DNA of 64,000 nucleotides, from the NCBI RefSeq assembly GCF_000527175.1, contig NZ_AZUR01000001.1, positions 779,011 through 843,010 of the forward strand. The letters run 5' to 3'. Each line of letters begins with the position of its first letter. Positions within the stretch are counted from its first letter, which is position 1. This DNA is from Pseudogulbenkiania sp. MAI-1 (GTDB lineage Bacteria > Pseudomonadota > Gammaproteobacteria > Burkholderiales > Chromobacteriaceae). Positions 1 to 10,097 of this stretch are shown piece after piece. The notes below the pieces were generated by a model, which saw only the letters and a program-made list of their open reading frames with translations, searched no databases and was not told where the DNA came from. The position numbers were made by a program, and so were the translations under genes.

Positions 1-201
1 AAGCCCTTGTTCACCCGGCTACGTCTCGACGACGATCTGGTGCTGGGGGTGGCCACCGGCATCTCGGCGCACGGCATCGGAACCGCGCGCGTGTTCCTGT
101 TGTCGGAAACGGCGGGCGCCTTCGCCGGCCTGGCGATGGGGCTGAACGGGCTGGTGACGGCGGTGCTGGTGCCGGTGTTGTTGAGTCTGATTCACCTTTA
201 A
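1..201 (+). CDS. LrgB/CidB-family membrane protein, C-terminal fragment
   Basis: The frame is open from the first base of the window to a TAA at 199-201, so only the last ~66 residues are seen. They contain the family hallmark GTARVF...SETAGAFAGLAMGLNG followed by a hydrophobic helix, as at the end of LrgB/CidB proteins. These are inner-membrane proteins paired with an LrgA/CidA holin-like partner and linked to murein hydrolase control or, in some bacteria, to glycolate/pyruvate export. The partner gene would lie upstream, outside the window. The family is confident from the signature; the physiological role is not determined by this fragment. Confidence 0.85.
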   Translation, partial: KPLFTRLRLDDDLVLGVATGISAHGIGTARVFLLSETAGAFAGLAMGLNGLVTAVLVPVLLSLIHL

Positions 202-306
202 GCGCACTGACACCAAGCTGACATCCGGCCCCGCTACACTGCCGGTCTGCCTGCGCCAGGCGCTATGCTGGGGGCAGGCGATGACGACGAAGGGAGTTAG
301 GAGAAC

Positions 307-771
307 ATGGATCTGATCTTGTGGCGTCACGCCGAAGCCGAGGATGGCTCGGACGATCTGGCGCGGCGCTTGACGCGCAAGGGCCAGCAGCAGGCCCACC
401 TGATGGCGGCGTGGCTGCGCGTGCGCCTGCCGCGCGAATTCACCCTGCTGGCGTCCGAGGCGCGCCGCTCGCAGCAGACCGCCGCCTTCCTGATGAAGAG
501 CTACGAGGTGGTGCCCGAGATCAACCCGGATGCCTCTCCGGAGAGCGTGCTCACCGCCGTGAAGTGGCCGCAGCCGGGCAAGACCGTGGTGCTGGTCGGC
601 CATCAGCCCTACCTCGGGCGGCTGGCGGCGCAGCTGATGTCGGGCCAGCCTGACCTGTGGAGCGTCAAGAAGGGCGCGATCTGGTGGCTCAACCACCGCG
701 AGCGCGGCGGCATCGCCTCGGTACGGCTGAAGGTGATGATGACGCCGGGGATGCTGACCAGCAGCGAGTAG
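307..771 (+). CDS. sixA: phosphohistidine phosphatase SixA
   Basis: Small (154 aa) histidine-phosphatase-superfamily protein. The catalytic RHA motif is at residues 7-9 (His8 is the predicted phospho-acceptor) and the second catalytic histidine is in the VLVGHQPYL segment near residue 99. Length and the DLARRLTRKG region fit SixA, which dephosphorylates phosphohistidine on HPt domains or nitrogen-PTS proteins. The start has a good ribosome site (TTAGGAGAAC) directly before ATG. It stands alone, between the lrgB fragment and a convergent metE. The family is sure; the SixA assignment is by length and motif pattern. Confidence 0.88.
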   Translation: MDLILWRHAEAEDGSDDLARRLTRKGQQQAHLMAAWLRVRLPREFTLLASEARRSQQTAAFLMKSYEVVPEINPDASPESVLTAVKWPQPGKTVVLVGHQPYLGRLAAQLMSGQPDLWSVKKGAIWWLNHRERGGIASVRLKVMMTPGMLTSSE

Positions 772-814
772 GCGAAAGCCCGTTTTCCGTCCGTCGCGAG
801 TGGGGCATCAGGAT

Positions 815-849
815 CCGTAGGATGGGTGGAGCATAGCGAAACCCATCAT
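815..849. repeat. short palindromic intergenic repeat (REP-like)
   Basis: GATGGGT (821-827) and ACCCATC (841-847) form the arms of a hairpin inside the segment CGTAGGATGGGTGGAGCATA. This resembles the CGTAGG(G/A)TGG... hairpins scattered through many proteobacterial genomes. It lies between the ends of sixA and metE and codes for nothing. Assignment to a repeat family is from memory of such elements; only one copy is obvious here. Confidence 0.45.
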
Positions 850-867
850 GGTCTGGCCACAGTGTGA

Positions 868-897
868 GAAGGGCACCGTTTGGCGACGGTGCCCTTC
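868..897 (-). terminator. terminator hairpin for metE
   Basis: A perfect 12-bp stem, GAAGGGCACCGT / ACGGTGCCCTTC, with a 6-nt loop lies just beyond the metE stop codon. The following U-tract is weak, so it may work with Rho or from either side (sixA converges on it). Confidence 0.6.
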
Positions 898-915
898 GTC
901 CATTTTACGGCGATG

Positions 916-3198
916 TCAGGCCACGGTTTCGGCCAGACGGGCACGCAGGCGGCGCGTCACCGCCACCATGTTGGCCAGCGCCGCCTCCACTTCCGGCCAG
1001 CCGCGCGTCTTCAGGCCGCAGTCCGGGTTGACCCACAGACGTTCGGCCGGAATCACCGCCAGCGCCTTCTCCAGCAGCGTCTCGATTTCCGTCTCGCTGG
1101 GTACACGCGGGCTGTGGATGTCGTACACGCCGGGGCCGATCTCGTTGGGGTAGGCGAAGTCGCCGAAGGCGGTAAGCAGTTCCATGTCCGAGCGTGAGGT
1201 CTCGATGGTGATCACGTCGGCATCCATCGCGGCGATGGCCGGCAGGATGTCGTTGAACTCCGAGTAGCACATGTGGGTGTGGATCTGCGTGGCGTCGTCG
1301 GTGCCGGTGGCCGACAGCCGGAACGCCGCGCTCGCCCAGGCGAGGTACTCCGCCCAGTCGGCCTGCTTCAGCGGCAGCCCCTCGCGGTAGGCCGGCTCGT
1401 CGATCTGGATCACGCGGATGCCTGCGTTTTCCAGGTCCAGCACCTCATCGTTCAACGCCAGCGCGATCTGCCAACACACCTCCCTACGCGGCAGGTCGTC
1501 GCGCACGAACGACCATTGCAGCATGGTCACCGGACCGGTCAACATGCCCTTGACCGGGTACGTGGTCAGGCTCTGTGCGTACACCGCCCAGCGCACCGTC
1601 AGCGGCTGCGGGCGCTCGACGTCACCGTAGATGATCGGCGGTTTGACGCAGCGGCTGCCGTAGCTTTGCACCCAGCCGTACTGGGTGAAGGCGTAGCCGG
1701 ATAGCTGCTCGCCGAAGTATTCGACCATGTCGTTGCGTTCCGCCTCACCGTGTACCAGCACGTCGAGGCCGAGTTCTTCCTGGCGGCGGATGGCGAGTTC
1801 GATCTCGCGCTGCATCGCGGAGTCGTAGCCGGCAGCGTCGAGCTCGCCGCGCTTGAAGGCGGCGCGTGCGGCGCGAATCTCGGCGGTCTGCGGGAACGAA
1901 CCGATAGTGGTGGTCGGCAGTACGGGCAGGTTCAGCCAGGCGCGCTGGGCGGCGGCGCGTTGCGGGTACGGACTGTGGCGCCGGTCGCTGCCGTCGGCCA
2001 GTCGTGTCAGCCGGGCCGCTACCGACGGGCGGTGGATGCGCGGGCTGGCGCGGCGCGAGGCCTGGGCGTGGTCGCTGCCGGCCAGTTCCGGAGCGATGGC
2101 GTCGCGGCCGTCGATCAATCCCCGTTTCAGTAGCTTCAGCTCGTTCAGTTTCTGCACGGCGAAGGCGAGCCAGGTCTTCAGCTCGACATCGAGCTCGGTC
2201 TCCTGTGCCAGGTCGACCGGGCAATGCAGCAGCGAGCAGCTCGGCGCCAGCCACAGTCGCTCGTCCAGCTGTGCATGCGCTGCTTCCAGTGACGTCAGCA
2301 CGGCGCTGAGGTCGGCGCGCCAGACGTTGCGTCCGTCGATTGAGCCGGCGGACAGCACCTTGTCCGCGGGCCAGTCGGCCAGGAAGGCGTCGAGCTGTTG
2401 CGGGGCGCGCACCAGGTCGAGATGCAGACCGGCCACCGGCAGCGCTTTCAGCAGCTTGGCGTGTTCGGCCACTCCGCCGAAGTAGCTCGCCAGCAGCAGC
2501 TTGACCGGGGCTTCGGCCAGAGCCTGATAGCTCGGCGCGAACGCCGCTAGCCAATCGGCCGGCAGATCGAGCGCCAGGATCGGCTCGTCGAGCTGCACCC
2601 ACTCGGCGCCGGCGGCGGCCAGCGCGGCGAGCAGCTCGCGATAGCAGTCGAGCAGGGCCGGCAGCAGGCTGAGGCGGTCGAACGCTGCGCCCTTGACCTT
2701 GCCCAGCCACAGCAGTGTCAGCGGGCCGAGCAGCACCGGCTTGGCCTTGAGGCCCAGCGCCTGCGCCTCGCGCAGCTGGGCCAGCAGTGGTGCGGGGTTG
2801 GCAGCAAACGTCGTCTCGGCCTGCCATTCCGGCACCAGGTAGTGGTAGTTGGTATCGAACCATTTGGTCATCTCCAGCGCCGGCTGGTGGGCGTTGCCGC
2901 GTGCCAGTGCGAAGTACTGCGCCGTGCTGAGCGTGGCGGCGTCGAAACCGAAGCGGGCGGGCAGGGCGCCCACCAACACCTGCGCGTCGAGCACGTGGTC
3001 GTACAGCGAGAAGTCGCCGACCGGCGCCAGCTCGACGCCGGCACCCTTCTGCAGCAGCCAGTGGCGCTGGCGCAGCTCGCGCGCGCCCTTCAGCAAGGCG
3101 GCTTCGTCGATGTCCTGCTTCCAGTAGCTTTCCTGCAGCTGTTTCAACTCGCGCCTGGCGCCGATGCGCGGAAAGCCGAGCAAATGGATAGTGGTCAT
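916..3198 (-). CDS. metE: cobalamin-independent methionine synthase MetE
   Basis: 760-residue 5-methyltetrahydropteroyltriglutamate-homocysteine methyltransferase, the last step of methionine synthesis without B12. It starts MTTIHLLGFPRIGARRELK and is preceded by AGGAG; an in-frame ATG 27 nt upstream has no ribosome site and was not chosen. The N-terminal half holds the folate-side barrel, and the C-terminal catalytic barrel starts around LPTTTIGSFPQT. Zinc ligands are visible in IHTHMCYSE (His and Cys) and in NPDCGLKTRGW (Cys). It is divergent from metR, its usual activator. Full length with no disruptions. A long palindromic element sits directly upstream (separate entry). Confidence 0.97.
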   Translation of the reverse strand: MTTIHLLGFPRIGARRELKQLQESYWKQDIDEAALLKGARELRQRHWLLQKGAGVELAPVGDFSLYDHVLDAQVLVGALPARFGFDAATLSTAQYFALARGNAHQPALEMTKWFDTNYHYLVPEWQAETTFAANPAPLLAQLREAQALGLKAKPVLLGPLTLLWLGKVKGAAFDRLSLLPALLDCYRELLAALAAAGAEWVQLDEPILALDLPADWLAAFAPSYQALAEAPVKLLLASYFGGVAEHAKLLKALPVAGLHLDLVRAPQQLDAFLADWPADKVLSAGSIDGRNVWRADLSAVLTSLEAAHAQLDERLWLAPSCSLLHCPVDLAQETELDVELKTWLAFAVQKLNELKLLKRGLIDGRDAIAPELAGSDHAQASRRASPRIHRPSVAARLTRLADGSDRRHSPYPQRAAAQRAWLNLPVLPTTTIGSFPQTAEIRAARAAFKRGELDAAGYDSAMQREIELAIRRQEELGLDVLVHGEAERNDMVEYFGEQLSGYAFTQYGWVQSYGSRCVKPPIIYGDVERPQPLTVRWAVYAQSLTTYPVKGMLTGPVTMLQWSFVRDDLPRREVCWQIALALNDEVLDLENAGIRVIQIDEPAYREGLPLKQADWAEYLAWASAAFRLSATGTDDATQIHTHMCYSEFNDILPAIAAMDADVITIETSRSDMELLTAFGDFAYPNEIGPGVYDIHSPRVPSETEIETLLEKALAVIPAERLWVNPDCGLKTRGWPEVEAALANMVAVTRRLRARLAETVA

Positions 3199-3213
3199 GG
3201 GGAGCTCCTGTAG

Positions 3214-3355
3214 AGCCTGCTCCATTAGGCGGCTGCGCCTTCACATCTTGATCGCCGGCAGTGCTCGGAATCCTCATGGACTACGTGTCCATTCCGGTTC
3301 CTGTGCGCTGGCAGCGTTCAAGCTGTTTTGGCTCGCTCGCCTACTGAAGCAGGCT
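3214..3355. repeat. long imperfect inverted-repeat element in the metE leader
   Basis: About 142 bp that fold on themselves almost end to end. The outer arms are AGCCTGCT (3214-3221) and AGCAGGCT (3348-3355), continued by TAGGCG / CGCCTA. Inner arms include CTTGATCGC / GCGTTCAAG. The core is ATGGAC-TACGT-GTCCAT near 3277-3292. It ends 16 nt before the metE start codon and contains no gene. The architecture is that of a MITE-like or REP-like element, or of a long leader hairpin in metE mRNA. Confidence 0.6.
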
Positions 3356-3424
3356 TGTAGTCGATAGGGATGGTAAAGGCGGAATCGAAAATCACGGGAA
3401 CAAGGATGAGGTGTTTTGCTATAT

Positions 3425-3456
3425 GATACAAACTCATTATTTTAGAGTTTTGTATC
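3425..3456. promoter_or_regulatory. dyad operator candidate in the metR-metE control region
   Basis: GATACAAACTC (3425-3435) and GAGTTTTGTATC (3445-3456) are near-perfect inverted arms separated by 9 AT-rich bases. The dyad ends 10 nt before the metR start codon. The position suits autoregulation of metR or shared control with divergent metE. It is longer than, and not identical to, the short TGAA...TTCA dyads described for enterobacterial MetR, so the bound protein is an inference. Confidence 0.5.
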
Positions 3457-3466
3457 GATTTCATTC

Positions 3467-4390
3467 ATGAACAACAGTGCACTGGAAATCCGCCATCTCA
3501 AGACCCTGCTGGCGCTGGCCGAGACCGGCAGCGTGTCGCAGGCGGCGCGGCGCGTGTTCCTGACACAGTCGGCGCTGTCGCATCAGCTGAAGCAACTGGA
3601 GGAGCACTACGGCCTGGCGCTGTTCGAGCGCAAGAGCCAGCCCTTGCGCTTCACCCTGGCCGGCGAGCGGCTGCTGGCGCTGGCGCGCGAGCTCATGGGC
3701 AAGGTGGCGGCGGCGGAGCGCGACCTGGCGCGGCTGCGCCAGGGGGAGGCGGGGGAACTGCGCGTGGCGGTGGAGTGCCACACCTGCTTCGACTGGCTGA
3801 TGCCGGCGATGGACGCCTTCCGCAGCCACTGGCCGGCGGTCGAGCTCGACATCGTGTCGGGCTTCCACGCCGACCCGGTCGGGCTGCTGCTGACGCGGCG
3901 CGCCGATCTCGCCATCGTCTCCGAGGCCGAGGCGCAGCCGGGCATCGTGCACCAGCCGCTGTTCGCCTACGAGATGGTGGGCATCGCGGCGCGCGACCAT
4001 CCGCTGGCCGACAAGCGCGCCTGGGGCGCCGAGGACTTTGCCGCCGAGACGCTGATCAGCTACCCGGTGCCGGACGACATGTTGGACCTGGTGCGCAAGG
4101 TGCTCGCCCCGGCCGGGGTCAATCCGGCGCGCCGCACCAGCGAGCTGACCGTCGCCATCATCCAGCTGGTGGCTAGCCGGCGCGGCGTGTCGGCGCTGCC
4201 GTTCTGGGCGGTCAAGCCCTACCTCGAGCGCGGCTACGTGGTGGCGCGGCCGATCGGCACGGCCGGCTTGAAGAGCGAGCTCTACGCCGCGCTGCGCGAG
4301 GACGACGCCAAACTCGCCTACATGCAGGACTTTCTCGCCACGGTGCGCGAGACCAGCTTCGCCACGCTGCCCGGCCTGTCGGTGCTGTAG
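3467..4390 (+). CDS. metR: LysR-type regulator MetR
   Basis: 307 aa. An N-terminal winged helix-turn-helix (residues ~5-65, with SVSQAARRVFLTQSALSHQLKQLE) precedes a periplasmic-binding-like effector domain. Features shared with MetR are RKSQPLRFT after the HTH, RVAVECHTCFDWLMPA and VSGFHADPVGLL. MetR uses homocysteine as co-activator and drives metE (and metH). The divergent position next to metE supports this. It converges on the ATPase gene with only 3 nt between the stop codons. Confidence 0.93.
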   Translation: MNNSALEIRHLKTLLALAETGSVSQAARRVFLTQSALSHQLKQLEEHYGLALFERKSQPLRFTLAGERLLALARELMGKVAAAERDLARLRQGEAGELRVAVECHTCFDWLMPAMDAFRSHWPAVELDIVSGFHADPVGLLLTRRADLAIVSEAEAQPGIVHQPLFAYEMVGIAARDHPLADKRAWGAEDFAAETLISYPVPDDMLDLVRKVLAPAGVNPARRTSELTVAIIQLVASRRGVSALPFWAVKPYLERGYVVARPIGTAGLKSELYAALREDDAKLAYMQDFLATVRETSFATLPGLSVL

Positions 4391-4393
4391 CGT

Positions 4394-7102
4394 TCAGTGG
4401 GTGGCCCGCGTCAGCTGCCGGTAGCGGCGCAGCAAGGCCTTCTCGCCCTCCAGCAGCAGGAAGCAGGCGAGCGCCCCGGTGAGTATCTTCAGCCACTCCC
4501 CGCCGGCGAGCCCGGCCGTGCCGAACAGCGCCTGCATCGGCGCGGCGTAGCTCAGGGCCAGTTGCAGCAGCACCAGCAGCGCGACGCTGAGCAGGGCCAC
4601 GCGATTGCCGCCCAGCCCGTGCCGGCTGATGGCGCTGGCGTCGAGCTGGCGGATGTTGAACAGGTAGGCGATTTCGATCGCCACCATGCTGTTCACCGCC
4701 ACGGTACGCGCCAGCGCTTCTCCCAGGCCGCGCTCCACCGCGTCGAGGTAGAGCGCGAACGGCACCGCCACCATCAGCGCGCCGACCAGCAGCAGCCGCC
4801 ACAGGAACAGCCGGTCGAGCAGGCTGGCGTCGGCGCGGCGCGGCGGGCGCCGCATCACCAGGCCCTCGGACGGTTCGAACGCCAGCGCCAGCGCCAGCGT
4901 CACGGCGGTGACCATGTTGATCCACAGGATCTGTACCGGCGTGATCGGCAGCGGCAGTCCGGCCACCACCGCCGCCACGATGATGGCGGCTTCGCCGATA
5001 TTGGTGGGCAGGATGAACAGCACGGTCTTCTTCAGGTTGTCGTAGACGGTGCGGCCTTCCGCCACTGCGCGCGTCAGGCTGGCGAAGTTGTCGTCGGTGA
5101 TCACCATGTCGGCCGCTTCCTTGGCCGCTTCGGTACCCTTGCCGCCCATCGCCACGCCGACGTCGGCCTGCTTCAGCGCCGGCGCATCGTTGACGCCGTC
5201 GCCGGTCATCGCCACCACCTGGCCGTGGCGCTTGAGCGCCTGCACCAGGCGCAGTTTGTGTTCCGGGCTGGTGCGGGCGAACACGTCGGTATGGCGCACC
5301 GCCTCGGCCAGCCGTGCATCGTCCATCGCCTCCAGCTCCTCGCCGCTGAGCACCAGCCGGCCGTCGCCGATGCCGAGTTCGCGGGCGATGGCGGTGGCGG
5401 TCAGGGCATGGTCGCCGGTGATCATCTTGACCCGGATGCCGGCCTGCTGGCAGCTCGCCACCGCGCGCACCGCCTCGGGGCGCGGCGGGTCGATCAGGCC
5501 GACCAGTCCGAGCAGGGTCAGCCCGTCTTCCACGTCGGCAAAATCCAGTTCCTCCCCGGCATGGGGCTGCGACTTGCCGGCCAGCGCCAGTACGCGCATG
5601 CCCTGTGCCGCCAGCTCCGCCACCGTCTGTTGCCAGCGGGCGGCATTGAGCTCGGTCAGGCGGCCTTCGGCCAGCTCGTGGCTGGCGCGGGCCAGCACCA
5701 CCTCCGGCGCGCCCTTCAGGTAGATCTGGCGGTGGCCGTTGCGGTCGTGGTGCAGGGTGGCCATGAAGCGGTATTCCGCCTCGAAGGGGATGGCGTCGCG
5801 CCGCGGCCATTGTTCGTGCAGCACCTCCGGTGGCCACTCGGCCTTGTGCGCCAGCGTCAGGAGCGCTCCCTCGGTAGGGTCGCCGCACAAGCGCCAGTGG
5901 CCGTCGTGATGCAAGAGGCGGGCGTCGTTGCACAGCGCTGCGGCACGCACCAGCTCGTCGACGTCGGTCTGCCTTCCCGGCGGCAAAGGTGTGCCGGCCA
6001 GATGCAAGGCGCCGTCGGGGCGATAGCCGGCACCGCTGACGCTGACCTCGTGGCGCGCCGTGACCAGTCGCACGGCGGTCATCTCGTTGCAGGTCAGCGT
6101 GCCGGTCTTGTCTGTGCAGATGACGCTGACCGCTCCCAGCGTCTCGATCGCCGGCAGCCGGCGCATGATGGCGCGCTGCCTTGCCATGCGCTCGACGCCG
6201 ATCGCCAGCGTGATGGTGACGATGGCCGGCAGCCCTTCCGGGATGGCCGCCACCACCAGACCGACCGCCGCCATGAACATCTCCGGCCAGGGCTGGCCGC
6301 GCCAGTACACGCCGAGCAGCACGGTCAGCACCGCCACCAGCAGGATGAGCGCGGTCAGCCAGCGCGCAAACTGCTGCAGCATGCGTGTCAGCGGCGTGCT
6401 GTCCGCCTGGACCGTGGCCAGCAGGCGGGTGATGCGGCCCAGCTCGGTGTCGCGGCCGGTGGCGACCACCACGCCGCTGCCTTGGCCGTAGCTGACCACC
6501 GAACCGGCGTAGGCCATGTTGCGGCGGTCACTCAACACTGTCTCGGGGGGGAGCGGGGCGGGATTCTTGTCGACCGGCAGCGATTCGCCGCTGAGCGCCG
6601 ACTCGTCGAGGCGCAGGTTGCGGATCTCCAGCAGGCGCAGGTCGGCCGGAACCTTGTCGCCGCTTTGCAGCAGCACCACGTCGCCGGGCACGAGCTGGCT
6701 GGCCGCCAGGGTCAGGCGTTCGCCGTCGCGCAGCACCGTCGCCTGTGGCGCCAGCATGTGGCGGATGGCATTCAGCGCCGCTTCGGCCTTGCCTTCCTGC
6801 AAGAAGCCGATCGCGGCGTTGATCAGCACCACGCCGACGATCACCGCGGTGTCGACCCAGTCGCCTATCGCCAGCGTCACCACGGCGGAAGCCAGCAGCA
6901 CGTAGATCAGCACGTTGTGGAACTGCGCCAGCAGCCGCCGCCACGGACCGGGGCGCGGCGCTTCCGGCAAGACATTGGGACCGTGGTGGGTGAGCCGCCG
7001 GGCGGCTTCGGCGGACGACAGCCCCTGTGCCGTGCTGGCGAGCCGCGCCAGCGTGTCGTGAATCTCGAGGTGATGCCAGGGTGGGGGAGTGTTGCCGTTC
7101 AT
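4394..7102 (-). CDS. P2-type cation-transporting P-type ATPase
   Basis: 902-residue membrane pump that hydrolyses ATP to move cations. In order: N-terminal cation-ATPase domain; TM1-2; actuator domain with SGES (~171-174); TM4 PEGLP at 288-292; phosphorylation site DKTGT with Asp331; nucleotide domain; hinge TGDH and GDGVND; C-terminal TM bundle. The start is set by GGGAGG 5 nt before ATG. TM5 keeps the Asn and Glu (TNIGE) that bind calcium in SERCA pumps. The TM6 segment reads NMVTAV, with Ala where SERCA has the ligand Asp. The ion is therefore uncertain: the gene belongs to the PacL/PMA1-like group and could move Ca2+, Na+ or H+. It lies downstream of ntrC, probably not functionally linked. 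Confidence 0.9.
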   Translation of the reverse strand: MNGNTPPPWHHLEIHDTLARLASTAQGLSSAEAARRLTHHGPNVLPEAPRPGPWRRLLAQFHNVLIYVLLASAVVTLAIGDWVDTAVIVGVVLINAAIGFLQEGKAEAALNAIRHMLAPQATVLRDGERLTLAASQLVPGDVVLLQSGDKVPADLRLLEIRNLRLDESALSGESLPVDKNPAPLPPETVLSDRRNMAYAGSVVSYGQGSGVVVATGRDTELGRITRLLATVQADSTPLTRMLQQFARWLTALILLVAVLTVLLGVYWRGQPWPEMFMAAVGLVVAAIPEGLPAIVTITLAIGVERMARQRAIMRRLPAIETLGAVSVICTDKTGTLTCNEMTAVRLVTARHEVSVSGAGYRPDGALHLAGTPLPPGRQTDVDELVRAAALCNDARLLHHDGHWRLCGDPTEGALLTLAHKAEWPPEVLHEQWPRRDAIPFEAEYRFMATLHHDRNGHRQIYLKGAPEVVLARASHELAEGRLTELNAARWQQTVAELAAQGMRVLALAGKSQPHAGEELDFADVEDGLTLLGLVGLIDPPRPEAVRAVASCQQAGIRVKMITGDHALTATAIARELGIGDGRLVLSGEELEAMDDARLAEAVRHTDVFARTSPEHKLRLVQALKRHGQVVAMTGDGVNDAPALKQADVGVAMGGKGTEAAKEAADMVITDDNFASLTRAVAEGRTVYDNLKKTVLFILPTNIGEAAIIVAAVVAGLPLPITPVQILWINMVTAVTLALALAFEPSEGLVMRRPPRRADASLLDRLFLWRLLLVGALMVAVPFALYLDAVERGLGEALARTVAVNSMVAIEIAYLFNIRQLDASAISRHGLGGNRVALLSVALLVLLQLALSYAAPMQALFGTAGLAGGEWLKILTGALACFLLLEGEKALLRRYRQLTRATH

Positions 7103-7277
7103 GGTGCCTCCCGATAGACCTACCGGATGCTTCCATGCTAACCCTGCTTGCGCCGTGGGCCTATGGTTTTGGTCAAACAATGACGAAAGAGTGGAGTGGG
7201 CGCGGGTGTCGATGACAAGTCCGGTCTGGCCTTGCCATCGCCTTCGTCAACGGACGGGAAAAAGATGATGCCGGGCC

Positions 7278-8741
<1,464 letters not shown>

Positions 8742-8761
8742 GGTGTCCCTCTCGATGTTTT

Positions 8762-8937
8762 AGAGCCGCTGACAAAACCCTCTTGGCGTTGTTGCGCTCG
8801 CGTGCGAATCTTTGATTCGCTCAGTAAACACTTGCCGTACTACTTGCATGTAGCTTCGCAGAAACTTCGGCTACGCCTCGTTTTCTGCGGCCGCGCGCCT
8901 AGCCAAGACTGCTGCGCGGGGTTTTGTCAGCCACTCT
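8762..8937. repeat. MITE-like element with terminal inverted repeats between ntrB and ntrC
   Basis: The ends AGAGCCGCTGACAAAACCC (8762-8780) and GGGTTTTGTCAGCCACTCT (8919-8937) are inverted repeats with two mismatches. The interior is partly self-complementary, with TCTTGGC near 8781 and GCCAAGA near 8902, and small hairpins such as GCGAATC-TTT-GATTCGC (8804-8820). No coding potential. It occupies nearly all of the ntrB-ntrC gap, so ntrBC mRNA must carry it. This has the shape of a non-autonomous transposon or a long palindromic repeat. Confidence 0.65.
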
Positions 8938-8950
8938 TGGGTGCGAAGGC

Positions 8951-10000
8951 CTAATTGCCCAGCGGCAGCATCACGGTGAAGCAGGTGCAGCCCGGGCGGG
9001 ACTCGAACTCGATGCTGCCGCCGTGCTGATGGACGAAGGCCTGCGCCAGCGTCAGCCCGAGGCCGGTGCCCTCGGCGCGGCCGGTGACCAGCGGATAGAA
9101 GATGTGATCGCGAATCTCCTCCGGGATGCCCGGGCCGTTGTCGATGATCTGCAATTTCAGTGCCAGGGTGTAGCGCTTGCGCGCCAGCGTGACCTGGCGC
9201 GCCACTCGCGTGCGCAGGATGATCTCGCCCTTGGCCTTCATCGCCTGGATGGCGTTGCGGGTGATGTTGAGCACCACCTGGATCAACTGCTCCTTGTCGG
9301 CCACCAGCGTCGGCAGGCTGATGTCGTAGTCGCGCCAGATGATCAGCCCGTGCGGGTACTCGGCCAGCACGATGCTGCGCACCCGTTCCAGCACCTCGTG
9401 GATGTTGATCTCGCTGGAAACGTGGCGGCGGTGCGGTGCCAAGAGCCGGTCCACCAGCGACTGCAGCCTGAGCGCCTCCTCCTTGATGACCTCGGTGTAC
9501 TCCTTGAGGTCGTCGCGGTCGCCCAGCTCGTGTTCCAGCAGTTGCGCGGCACCGCGAATGCCGCCCAGCGGGTTCTTGATCTCGTGCGCCAGGTTGCGGA
9601 TCAGCTCGCGGTTGGCTTGTTGCTGCAGCAGCAGCCGTTCCTCGTTGGCGATCTTCAGCTGCTGGTCGAGCGGGCGCAGCTCCACCAGGGCGCGCGAACC
9701 GTCGTTGTCGATCGGCGTGATCGACAGCGCGACGTGCAGCGGCTGCTCGTTGTGCAGCAGTTTCAGTTCGAGGTCGTGTTCGATGAAGCTGACGTTGTTC
9801 TTGAAGGCGGTATCCAGCGCCTGCTTCAGCGCTGCACTGCTTTGGAACAGGCCGGTCAGTTGATGGCGCAACAACTCGCGCCGTCCCAGTGCCAACAGGT
9901 TTTCACTGGCGGGATTGACGTAGTCGAGCGAACCGTCGGTCCGCACGATCAGCACCGGGGTGTCGAGCAGCTCGAGCCCGGCAAAGCTGGATGATGTCAT
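8951..10000 (-). CDS. ntrB: nitrogen sensor histidine kinase NtrB
   Basis: 349 aa, no membrane segment, as expected for cytoplasmic NtrB (GlnL). An N-terminal PAS domain (~5-110) is followed by the dimerisation/phospho-acceptor helix NLAHEIKNPLGG (His139). The ATPase domain has N box NITRNAIQAM, G1 DNGPGIP and G2 GTGLGL. PII protein controls its kinase/phosphatase balance, and it phosphorylates NtrC encoded downstream. Upstream, 97 nt away, is the DUF4124 gene, then glnA. Confidence 0.97.
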   Translation of the reverse strand: MTSSSFAGLELLDTPVLIVRTDGSLDYVNPASENLLALGRRELLRHQLTGLFQSSAALKQALDTAFKNNVSFIEHDLELKLLHNEQPLHVALSITPIDNDGSRALVELRPLDQQLKIANEERLLLQQQANRELIRNLAHEIKNPLGGIRGAAQLLEHELGDRDDLKEYTEVIKEEALRLQSLVDRLLAPHRRHVSSEINIHEVLERVRSIVLAEYPHGLIIWRDYDISLPTLVADKEQLIQVVLNITRNAIQAMKAKGEIILRTRVARQVTLARKRYTLALKLQIIDNGPGIPEEIRDHIFYPLVTGRAEGTGLGLTLAQAFVHQHGGSIEFESRPGCTCFTVMLPLGN

Positions 10001-10097
10001 GGAAATCCGGTCGTGAAGTGTGTGTCCGCTATTCGTCTAGCAATATCCACGCCAGCACAGCGGACGGACACAAGCCCCTTACCGGTGATGGTATGCC

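Noticed and set aside
3199..3466. Cobalamin riboswitch in front of metE
   Set aside because: MetE is the B12-independent enzyme and often carries this riboswitch, but the B12-box consensus is absent; the leader is an imperfect inverted repeat instead.
4391..4393. Operon between metR and the P-type ATPase
   Set aside because: The two genes are convergent; only their stop codons are close.
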